The notes below the pieces were generated by a model. The model made no database searches. It worked only from the letters and a program-made list of their open reading frames with translations, and was not told the DNA's origin. A stretch of DNA of 5,225 bases from assembly GCA_017614055.1 (NCBI GenBank), contig JAGACP010000163.1, forward strand, positions 1 to 5,225, given 5' to 3'. Below, piece by piece: positions 1 through 5,225 of the stretch. The stretch is from Erysipelotrichaceae bacterium. Its GTDB lineage: Bacteria > Bacillota_I > Bacilli_A > Erysipelotrichales > Erysipelotrichaceae. Numbering within the stretch: position 1 is the first letter of the stretch; every line of letters begins with the position of its first letter. The translations under genes were made by a program, and so were the position numbers.

Positions 1-363
1 AAGTCTGTTCAGGATGTTTATCGTCTTCCCTCCCGGTGCCGTGCACATGTCGACGACGGTCTTCACGTTCTCCGTATCGATGTATTTCGTCGTCAGAGAA
101 GATGCGGTCTCCTGGGGATATATCAGTCCCAGATCGTATGCGATTGTCTTGCCTATGTTGTCGTATGAATGAGAGAAGCTGCTTTCGTCATATGTGCTTT
201 CTTCATAAGGAAAATCGACCAGATCGAGTATGTCCTGTCTTTCCGCCTTGTTCGTATTGAGAAAAAAACCCTGATGGCACGGCTCTTTCAGTGATTCTAG
301 ATATTCCGCATGATCATCGCCGAAATACTCTTTCGTTCTTTGTTCGAATAGTTCTTTACTCAT
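1..363 (-). CDS. RsmF/RsmB-type (NOL1/NOP2/Sun) RNA cytosine-C5 methyltransferase, N-terminal part, cut by window edge
   Basis: Only the first 121 codons are visible; the frame is open to base 1. Members of this family transfer a methyl group from S-adenosylmethionine to C5 of cytosine in rRNA or tRNA. The visible part has the usual order. An N-terminal region carries FEQRTKEYFG (about 6-15) and GFFLNTNKA (about 32-40, the equivalent of the family's RvNtlK segment). IYPQETASSL (81-90) matches the 'Y.Qe.sSm' segment just before the Rossmann fold. VVDMCTAPGGKTINIL (103-118) is the SAM-binding motif I (family form LDxCAAPGGKT). The two catalytic cysteines lie beyond the window. The ATG at 363-361 overlaps the end of the ribF-like gene by 8 bases (ATGAGTAA), and no well-spaced Shine-Dalgarno is present, so translation is probably coupled. 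The family is clear. Whether it is RsmF, RsmB or a tRNA enzyme cannot be decided from this fragment; the short N-terminal extension without an NusB-like domain favours the RsmF (YebU) type. Confidence 0.88.
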   Translation of the reverse strand, partial: MSKELFEQRTKEYFGDDHAEYLESLKEPCHQGFFLNTNKAERQDILDLVDFPYEESTYDESSFSHSYDNIGKTIAYDLGLIYPQETASSLTTKYIDTENVKTVVDMCTAPGGKTINILNRL

Positions 364-1111
364 CTTCGAATATGATCGTCAGTTCCTCTCCAAGATCTAC
401 GTCTATGTCGCTCTCGATGATGAACCTCCCGCTGACATATCTGACCGTAGAGAATATTTCCTGTATGTTTTCAGGTACTATCCTGTCGCTGTCTTCCAGT
501 TTCGCCTCGACAAGCCATTTTGAGCCCTTCTGAGAGGTTTTTACGGCTAAAAGCGGCAGATAGTAGTCATAATTCAAAAGTCTGCTGACGAGCCTGAAAT
601 TGCCTGATTCTATCTCTTCTTTTATCCTTGTGGATGATACTTTCTTTCCGTCATACTGTATCTCTTCCACGACATCGAGACCGAATGATCCTGATTCCTT
701 CAGAAGAGCACTGTCTCCCTTTCCCATGTATCCGAAAGTGAAATCGAAACCGCAGATCAGTTCCTTTATGTTCATCCTGTTCAGATACTTTTCGATGAAG
801 TCTTCAGCTTCCATCTTCATGAATGATTCGTCGAACCTGAAAACGGTGATGTCGTCGATCCCCAGCTCTTCCATCATCCCGATACGTTCATCATATGAAA
901 GGATGTGTTTCTGTTTCTTGCCGGTTATCAGTTCCATCGGATCCGGATCGAAACATATCACCATCGATCTGCATCCCAGAGCCTTGGCCCTGTCTATCGT
1001 CCTGCCTATCAGTTCCTGATGGCCGATATGCAGGCAGTCGAAATAGCCTATGCAGGCAACGTTTTCCCTGAAATCACCTATCCTGTCGTTCGTCTTAAGT
1101 ACTTTTACCAT
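356..1111 (-). CDS. ribF: RibF-like FAD synthetase (FMN adenylyltransferase), short form without a recognisable riboflavin kinase domain
   Basis: RibF normally joins an N-terminal FMN adenylyltransferase to a C-terminal riboflavin kinase, in about 310 residues. This protein has 251. Numbered from the chosen start, the nucleotidyltransferase half is present: IGYFDCLHIGHQ (21-32, HxGH motif), CFDPDPMELI (53-62), GFDFTFGYMGKGD (121-133) and SSTRIKEEIESG (159-170). After LLNYDYYL (178-185), where a kinase domain would begin with LLGRPY-like residues, only about 65 residues follow. They show neither the GxVxxGxxxGRxxGxPTAN motif nor its partner segment. The motifs are also altered: Cys replaces the Gly of FDG, and DPDP replaces the usual HPHP. 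The ATG at 1111 is preferred because GAGGGG precedes it and it overlaps the truB stop by only 7 bases (ATGGTAA). An ATG at 1126 would add five residues but has no ribosome binding site. Gene order truB-ribF is widespread in bacteria. It is either a monofunctional FAD synthetase or a diverged nucleotidyltransferase. Confidence 0.85.
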   Translation of the reverse strand: MVKVLKTNDRIGDFRENVACIGYFDCLHIGHQELIGRTIDRAKALGCRSMVICFDPDPMELITGKKQKHILSYDERIGMMEELGIDDITVFRFDESFMKMEAEDFIEKYLNRMNIKELICGFDFTFGYMGKGDSALLKESGSFGLDVVEEIQYDGKKVSSTRIKEEIESGNFRLVSRLLNYDYYLPLLAVKTSQKGSKWLVEAKLEDSDRIVPENIQEIFSTVRYVSGRFIIESDIDVDLGEELTIIFEDE

Positions 1112-1947
1112 AGTCCCCTCAAACATCTGTATGCGCTGCCGTTTTTCTCATATATGGCCAGCGCTTCTCCATCATGTACGATGAGTACTTTCTCATCGTC
1201 CGAATCTATCTTGATCTTCCTTCCGTTCATGATATCGTCCATATCCTCATATTCATATGCGGGATATCTTTTCGACAGAAGTTCGCCGATGTCGTGCGTC
1301 TGATATCTTCCTTCAAGTATGTCATCCAGCCTGTCGCACATGTCGATGGTAATGTCGTCGACCATCGTTCTTCTAAGTTCCATAACGCAACCCTTTATGC
1401 CTAGCTTATCCAGTATATCTCTCGCCAGGGCCCTTATGTATGTCCCTGAGGAAACATTGCATTCGAAGGAGAAACCATCTTCATGCATGTCTGTAAGGCT
1501 GATCGAATAGACTTCGATGTTTCTTACGGGAAGCTCGACGTCGATGTTCTGTTTCTGATACTGGTACAGTCTCTTGCCGTCTACCTTGACGGCGCTGGTC
1601 ATCGGTACGGTCTGTTTCGACTTTCCGAGGAATGAATCCAGCGTGCTTTCCAGTACATCCTTACCGGGAACGTCATATTCTTCTTCTGATAGAATGTTCC
1701 CTTCTATGTCAAGAGTGTCCGTCTGCTTTCCAAGCAGGACTCTAGTCCGATATGTCTTTCTGTCGCTGACGAGAAACTGGTTCGCTTTGGTAGCTTTGTC
1801 GAAAAGAACGATCATCACGCCGGTCGCCAGAGGATCCAGCGTTCCCGTATGGCCTATCTTTCTGGTATTGAGTACTTTCCTCAACTTGAAGCAGACGTCG
1901 AAAGACGTCATGCCTGAAGGTTTGTCCACGAAAAGAACGTTTCTCAC
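1105..1947 (-). CDS. truB: tRNA pseudouridine(55) synthase TruB
   Basis: TruB converts uridine 55 in the T-loop of nearly all elongator tRNAs to pseudouridine. The 280-residue product has the family hallmarks: the N-terminal VDKPSGMTSFDV (7-18), GHTGTLDPLATG (32-43) with catalytic Asp38, KTYR (64-67) with Tyr66 equivalent to E. coli Tyr76, the TSAVKVDGKRLY segment (117-128), and SGTYIRALARDI (167-178) with Arg172 equivalent to E. coli Arg181. The C-terminal 60-70 residues form a short PUA-like tail (IVHDGEALAIYEKNG). The length is slightly below the usual 290-310. One oddity is PMTSAVK, where most bacterial TruB proteins have PxYSAxK. The start is GTG at 1947. The nearest upstream ATG (1951) is in another frame, and there is no in-frame ATG before codon 13, which lies inside the conserved N-terminal motif. 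No Shine-Dalgarno precedes the GTG, which lies 7 bases after a TATAAT box, so the mRNA may be leaderless. First gene of the truB-ribF-methyltransferase operon. Confidence 0.96.
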   Translation of the reverse strand: MRNVLFVDKPSGMTSFDVCFKLRKVLNTRKIGHTGTLDPLATGVMIVLFDKATKANQFLVSDRKTYRTRVLLGKQTDTLDIEGNILSEEEYDVPGKDVLESTLDSFLGKSKQTVPMTSAVKVDGKRLYQYQKQNIDVELPVRNIEVYSISLTDMHEDGFSFECNVSSGTYIRALARDILDKLGIKGCVMELRRTMVDDITIDMCDRLDDILEGRYQTHDIGELLSKRYPAYEYEDMDDIMNGRKIKIDSDDEKVLIVHDGEALAIYEKNGSAYRCLRGLW

Positions 1948-1954
1948 ACATGAA

Positions 1955-1963
1955 ATTATAACA
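1955..1963 (-). promoter_or_regulatory. Extended -10 promoter of the truB operon, probably giving a leaderless mRNA
   Basis: On the minus strand this reads TGT-TATAAT, a perfect consensus -10 hexamer (1960-1955) with the TGn extension (1963-1961). Seven bases downstream is the G of the truB GTG start (1947), which is where transcription would begin. No TTGACA-like -35 is found at 15-19 bp spacing (a TCGACA at 1987-1982 is 21 bp away), but extended -10 promoters can work without one. The start site is inferred, not measured. Confidence 0.6.
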
Positions 1964-1968
1964 TGTAT

Positions 1969-1974
1969 TATAAT
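1969..1974 (+). promoter_or_regulatory. -10 box of the ttcA-like gene, probably giving a leaderless mRNA
   Basis: TATAAT is a perfect -10 hexamer. Six bases separate it from the ATG at 1981, so the expected +1 is the A of that codon. A TG lies three bases upstream rather than one, so it is not a classical extended -10. No -35 resembling TTGACA is seen at normal spacing, where it would lie inside the truB start region. Its position mirrors the truB promoter. Confidence 0.55.
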
Positions 1975-1980
1975 GGTCGT

Positions 1981-2766
1981 ATGTCGATGAAGAAGATTCT
2001 CGCACAGGTCAGGAAGGCTGACGAAATGTTCAGTCTCATCGAAGACGGCGACAAGATAGCCGTCGGTCTTTCAGGCGGAAAAGACTCGAGTCTGCTTCTT
2101 TATTCGATGTATCTGTACAAGTTCCTCTATGAGAATACCTATCACAGGTCTTTCGATTTCGTAGGCATCCATGTCGATCTCAATTTCGGCGAAGAAGACA
2201 TCACTCCGCTGGATGAATGGTTCAGACAGTATCCCATAGAGGTGCACTATGAATCTTCCCTTGTGAGGGACATTCTTGAGCTGAACAAAAACAACGGCAG
2301 GATAGACTGCAGCCTGTGCTCGACGCTCAAGAAAGGCGCAGTAATAAAGGCCGCCAAGGCTCTCGGCTGCAACAAGGTGGCTTTCGCCCATCACTGCGAC
2401 GACGCGATAGAGACGCTGTTTCTGAACATGATCTACGGCGGAAGGATCTCCACTTTCGATCCGAAGATGTATCTTACGACCCAGCAGATAACTTTCATCA
2501 GGCCGTTCTGCCTGTGCTACGAGTCGGATATAGCCAATACCGCGAAACAGCTGGGCATACCCGTCATAAAATCAAACTGTCCGAATGACGGCAACACTAA
2601 AAGGCAGGATATCAAGGAACTGCTGCATTCCATCTATCATGAATATCCCCAGGCCAAGTCCAATTTCCGGCTCAGTCTTCTGAACAAGGATCATCTGAAT
2701 CTGTACATGCACAAGCTTGAGCCCAAGGAAGATTCCAAATACGGCAAAAAAACAAAGGAGCATTAA
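1981..2766 (+). CDS. ttcA: TtcA-family tRNA sulfurtransferase (probable tRNA 2-thiocytidine-32 synthetase)
   Basis: TtcA adenylates cytidine 32 of certain tRNAs and replaces its oxygen with sulfur to give 2-thiocytidine, using ATP and a [4Fe-4S] cluster. The 261-residue protein has the PP-loop SGGKDS (31-36), DCSLCSTLKKG (109-119) with the CxxC pair Cys110/Cys113, AHHCDDAIETLFLNMIYGGR (136-155), closely matching E. coli TtcA, and SNCPNDGNTKRQ (198-209) with Cys200 as the likely third cluster ligand. The N- and C-terminal zinc fingers of TtuA-type relatives are absent, which favours TtcA. The ATG at 1981 is chosen because it sits at the predicted +1 of the TATAAT promoter. The ATG at 1987 is an alternative that would give MKKIL, and the ATG at 1963 lies inside the promoter with no ribosome binding site. 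The gene is transcribed away from truB. Its last codons form part of the terminator hairpin shared with the ATPase gene. The family is secure; C32 as the exact target is inferred. Confidence 0.9.
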   Translation: MSMKKILAQVRKADEMFSLIEDGDKIAVGLSGGKDSSLLLYSMYLYKFLYENTYHRSFDFVGIHVDLNFGEEDITPLDEWFRQYPIEVHYESSLVRDILELNKNNGRIDCSLCSTLKKGAVIKAAKALGCNKVAFAHHCDDAIETLFLNMIYGGRISTFDPKMYLTTQQITFIRPFCLCYESDIANTAKQLGIPVIKSNCPNDGNTKRQDIKELLHSIYHEYPQAKSNFRLSLLNKDHLNLYMHKLEPKEDSKYGKKTKEH

Positions 2767-2777
2767 GCTCCTTTGTT
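2746..2777 (-). terminator. Intrinsic terminator between convergent genes, strongest for the ATPase transcript
   Basis: AACAAAGGAGC (2751-2761) and GCTCCTTTGTT (2767-2777) form a perfect 11-bp stem with loop ATTAA (2762-2766). Read on the minus strand the hairpin starts one base after the ATPase TAA and is followed by a run of T (seven in all, 2752-2746, two of them in the stem), the standard form of a Rho-independent terminator. Read on the plus strand the tail is only GTTATT, so termination of the ttcA-like transcript is plausible but weaker. The loop contains the TAA stop of the ttcA-like gene. Confidence 0.85.
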
Positions 2778-2778
2778 G

Positions 2779-5225
2779 TTATTCGCTCTTCAGCGCTTTT
2801 CTTCTTATCGATTTTCCAAGTTCGAATACCGGGAAAGTCGTCATAGCCAGACCCAGGCATATCAGCAGTTCCTTCAGCTGGAATGTTCCCGGTTCGATGC
2901 CGAATACGTTGCTGAGACCCGGCACATAGATGGCGGCAAGCGTGATGATCATCGTGACGATCACGGCTCCAAGCAGCCACCAGTTGAAATTCTTTATCAT
3001 GTTTTTCGAGAAGATCGACTTGGTCTGCGAACGCATGTTTATCGCACAGAAGATCTCGGCGAAGTTTACCGTCAGGAATGCCATGGCTATGGCGTTCATG
3101 CAGTCGGCTCCTCCGAAGAATCCCTTCAGCGTTCCTTTTTCAAGATACAGTCCGATGAAATATGCGGCAAGTTCGATTATCGAAAGATAGATGCCCTGCC
3201 ATACCATGTCCACACCGGCTCCATTGGCGAAGATGCCGTCGGAGGAATTTCTAGGCTTCCTCTGCATTACATCGCCTTCGGCTTTCTCCATGCCCAGCGC
3301 AAGTCCAGGCAGAGAGTCGGTCACCATGTTTATCCAAAGCAGATGGACAGGAGTCAGCAGCGTGAAGTCCAGCAGCGATGCCACGAACATTATGATGACC
3401 TCGCAGAGGTTCGTGGACAGCTGGAACTGGATGACCTTGCATACGTTGTCGTAGATCTTCCTTCCTTCCTCGACCGCATTGACGATGGTCGCGAAGTTGT
3501 CGTCCGCAAGGACCATGTCCGCAACGGATTTTGTAACGTCGGTTCCGGTTATGCCCATACCTATGCCGATATCGGCGGCCTTGATGCTTGGCGCATCGTT
3601 GACGCCGTCTCCGGTCATCGCCGTGACCATGCCCTGGGCTTTCCAGGCATTGACTATCCTTGTCTTATGTTCAGGCTGTACTCTGGCATATACCGAATAT
3701 TTCCTTACGAGTTCTATCATCTCTTCATCGGAATACTTGTCGAGTTCATGGCCTTCGATGGCTTCGCTTTCATCCTTGATGATGCCAAGGTCGATGCCTA
3801 TGGCGACAGCGGTATCCTTGTGGTCTCCCGTGATCATCACAGGTCTGATGCCTGCCGAACGGCATTCCTTGATGGCGTCGTATACTTCAGGTCTGCAAGG
3901 GTCGATCATTCCTACTATTCCTATGAATACCAGATCATGCTCGAGATCTTCAGGATCGTCGGACTTAGGCAGATTGTCGTATCTTCTGTAGGCTGCGCAC
4001 AGCACACGCAGAGCCTTCGATGCGAACTCCTTGTTCTTGTACATGATGTCGCGCTTGATCTCTTCGGTGATAGGCACTTCGCCCTTTTCGCTGAGATAAC
4101 CGGTGCATCTGTGAAGCATCACATCTAATGCGCCTTTGGTGAACTGGATGTATCCGAATTCGGCAGGATGGATGGTGGACATCATCTTGCGGTTGGAATC
4201 GAAAGGAGCTTCGCCTTTTCTCGGCTGTTTCTCTTCCAGTTCATATTTAGGAAGGCCAAGCGAATTGGCGTAGTTGACCAGTGCGCATTCCGTAGGTTCG
4301 CCGGTCGATTCGGTCTCACCGATGCCTATCACGGCATCGGAACACAGTGCCATAGCCGTCGCCAGCATGGTCTTGTCCGCAGTATATTCATCGACGACGG
4401 TCATCTTGTTCTGGGTGAGCGTTCCCGTCTTGTCCGAGCAGATGACGTTGGTGCATCCCAGCGTCTCGACTGCCGTCAGTTTTCTGATAAGAGCCTGACG
4501 TTTCGCCATGGCACTGACACCTATCGACAGAATGATCGTTACGACGGCAGGCAGACCTTCAGGTATTGCCGCAACCGCCAGAGCGATGGCCGCGATGAAT
4601 GTATTCAGAGCCGTCTCGCCAAGCAGCGAGATGGACATGTTTGTCTTGTTGAGAAGATAAGTCTCCACGACACCGAGCACGAAGACCAGTACGCAGATGC
4701 CAACGACAAGTTTTGTAAGGAACGATGACAGTTCCGTCATCTTCTTCTGCAGAGGTGTGAGTTCCTTTTCCGCCAGCGTAAGAGCTTCGGCGATCTTGCC
4801 CATCTCCGTATCCATGCCGCAGGCGGTAACCACGGCCTTGCCTCTTCCATAGACGACGGTTGAACCGTTGTAAAGCATGTTTTTCCTGTCGCCCAGAGTT
4901 ATGTCTTCCTTGCCGTCTTCCAGCATAAGAAGATCGACGAACTTGGTTACAGGCACTGATTCTCCGGTCAGTGCCGCCTCTTCGGACTTCAGAGAGTGCG
5001 ATTCGAGTATCCTGCAGTCCGCAGGAACCGTATCGCCTGCTTCAAAGACTATGACATCTCCCAGAACGACATCTTCTGATTTGATTACTTCGATCTTTCC
5101 GTCTCTCAGTACTTTTGAGGTCGAAGCCGTCATCTGCATGAGCGCGTCCATGGCGCCCTCGGCCTTTGTCTCCTGTATCAGGGACATTATCGTATTGATG
5201 ATGACGACCGCCATGATGACGATGA
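2779..5225 (-). CDS. Ca2+-transporting P-type ATPase (type II, SERCA/PMCA-like), N-terminus cut by window edge
   Basis: This membrane pump uses ATP to export Ca2+ from the cytoplasm. The frame is open to the right edge. The Met codon at 5214-5212 is internal to a membrane helix (IVIMAVVIINTIM, M2), so the N-terminal domain, M1 and part of M2 are missing, roughly 60-90 residues. Numbered from that Met (811 residues to the stop), the order is: TGES (83-86, actuator); M3 (about 165-185); M4 with AAIPEGLP (215-222); phosphorylation motif SDKTGTLT (260-267, Asp261); FDSNRKMMS (338-346) and FTKGA (358-362) of the nucleotide domain; DPCRPE (438-443); TGDH (462-465); TGDGVNDAP (534-542); then M5-M10. 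Likely Ca2+ ligands are Glu219 (M4), Asn602 and Glu605 (M5), Asn629, Thr632 and Asp633 (M6) and Glu720 (M8), matching both sites of SERCA. The gene converges on the ttcA-like gene with a 12-bp gap. Its promoter is outside the window. Ca2+ specificity is inferred from these residues. Confidence 0.93.
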   Translation of the reverse strand, partial: IVIMAVVIINTIMSLIQETKAEGAMDALMQMTASTSKVLRDGKIEVIKSEDVVLGDVIVFEAGDTVPADCRILESHSLKSEEAALTGESVPVTKFVDLLMLEDGKEDITLGDRKNMLYNGSTVVYGRGKAVVTACGMDTEMGKIAEALTLAEKELTPLQKKMTELSSFLTKLVVGICVLVFVLGVVETYLLNKTNMSISLLGETALNTFIAAIALAVAAIPEGLPAVVTIILSIGVSAMAKRQALIRKLTAVETLGCTNVICSDKTGTLTQNKMTVVDEYTADKTMLATAMALCSDAVIGIGETESTGEPTECALVNYANSLGLPKYELEEKQPRKGEAPFDSNRKMMSTIHPAEFGYIQFTKGALDVMLHRCTGYLSEKGEVPITEEIKRDIMYKNKEFASKALRVLCAAYRRYDNLPKSDDPEDLEHDLVFIGIVGMIDPCRPEVYDAIKECRSAGIRPVMITGDHKDTAVAIGIDLGIIKDESEAIEGHELDKYSDEEMIELVRKYSVYARVQPEHKTRIVNAWKAQGMVTAMTGDGVNDAPSIKAADIGIGMGITGTDVTKSVADMVLADDNFATIVNAVEEGRKIYDNVCKVIQFQLSTNLCEVIIMFVASLLDFTLLTPVHLLWINMVTDSLPGLALGMEKAEGDVMQRKPRNSSDGIFANGAGVDMVWQGIYLSIIELAAYFIGLYLEKGTLKGFFGGADCMNAIAMAFLTVNFAEIFCAINMRSQTKSIFSKNMIKNFNWWLLGAVIVTMIITLAAIYVPGLSNVFGIEPGTFQLKELLICLGLAMTTFPVFELGKSIRRKALKSE

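Larger units (their letters stand above)
1955..1974. repeat. Inverted repeat in the divergent intergenic region (7-bp arms, 6-bp spacer)
   Basis: The left arm ATTATAA (1955-1961) and right arm TTATAAT (1968-1974) are exact reverse complements around CATGTA (1962-1967). Each arm contains the -10 box of one divergent gene. The symmetry may simply reflect two facing consensus -10 boxes, or it could also serve as a binding site for a dimeric regulator. Arms this rich in A and T stand out from the surrounding coding sequence. Confidence 0.75.

Noticed and set aside
36..533. Plus-strand open frames opposite the methyltransferase and ribF-like genes
   Set aside because: They are Ser- and Cys-rich shadow translations; the minus strand shows clear family motifs throughout.
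1112..1126. ATG at 1126 as the start of the ribF-like gene
   Set aside because: It lacks a ribosome binding site, while GAGGGG and the tight ATGGTAA overlap support the ATG at 1111. It cannot be fully excluded.
1963..1980. Upstream ATG at 1963 as the start of the ttcA-like gene
   Set aside because: It lies inside the inverted repeat and overlaps both promoter boxes, has no Shine-Dalgarno, and would add six residues (MYYNGR) not expected in the family.
1982..1987. TCGACA on the minus strand as a -35 box for truB
   Set aside because: It matches TTGACA at 5 of 6 bases, but the 21-bp spacing to the -10 box is too long for a normal promoter.
1742..2005. An 87-codon minus-strand frame overlapping the truB start and the divergent promoter
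   Set aside because: It overlaps truB in another frame, contains no known motif, and would start inside the ttcA-like gene without a ribosome binding site.
2773..4128. A 451-codon plus-strand open frame lying antisense to the ATPase gene
   Set aside because: It has no recognisable domain, is rich in His, Arg, Tyr and Asp in the manner of a translated antisense frame, and the opposite strand carries every conserved P-type ATPase motif. Its length follows from the codon bias of the ATPase gene.
2779..5214. The Met at 5214 as the true start of the ATPase
   Set aside because: The frame remains open upstream with membrane-type residues (IVI), and this Met lies within helix M2, so the gene continues beyond the window.

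Overview
The window holds five protein-coding genes packed with almost no spacer; both edge genes are cut by the window. The moderate base composition and the protein sequences (a B. subtilis-like TruB-RibF pair, an NOL1/NOP2/Sun-type RNA methyltransferase, a TtcA-type thiolase, and a SERCA/PMCA-type calcium pump) suggest a bacterium of the Bacillota, perhaps Erysipelotrichia-like. The lineage is inferred from protein style only, and no rRNA or other marker is present. All visible stop codons are TAA. No tRNA, rRNA, mobile element, CRISPR array or riboswitch was recognised, and no stretch over 300 bases lacks a gene.

Left part (1-1947, minus strand): an operon read right to left, truB (tRNA pseudouridine-55 synthase), then a short RibF-like FAD synthetase, then the first 121 codons of an RsmF/RsmB-type m5C RNA methyltransferase that runs off the left edge. 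The three genes overlap by a few bases at each junction (ATGGTAA and ATGAGTAA), so they are probably translationally coupled.

Middle (1948-1980): a 33-bp divergent intergenic region with an inverted repeat, ATTATAA-N6-TTATAAT, whose arms carry a consensus TATAAT box on each strand. Each box sits 6-7 bases before the start codon of its own gene, and neither start has a Shine-Dalgarno sequence. Both the truB operon and the ttcA-like gene may therefore be made as leaderless mRNAs from back-to-back promoters.

Right part (1981-5225): a plus-strand TtcA-like tRNA sulfurtransferase gene converges on a minus-strand Ca2+-transporting P-type ATPase gene that lacks its N-terminus because of the right window edge. 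Only 12 bp separate the two stop codons. An 11-bp-stem hairpin there includes the end of the ttcA-like gene and is followed by a T-run on the minus strand, so it looks like a terminator for the ATPase, probably shared in both directions.

Three of the five genes (truB, the methyltransferase and the ttcA-like gene) modify tRNA or rRNA, so the left half is an RNA-modification neighbourhood. The most unusual points are the symmetrical, apparently leaderless divergent promoter and the RibF homologue, which lacks a recognisable riboflavin kinase domain and has changes in two adenylyltransferase motifs. I saw no convincing new multi-gene system.
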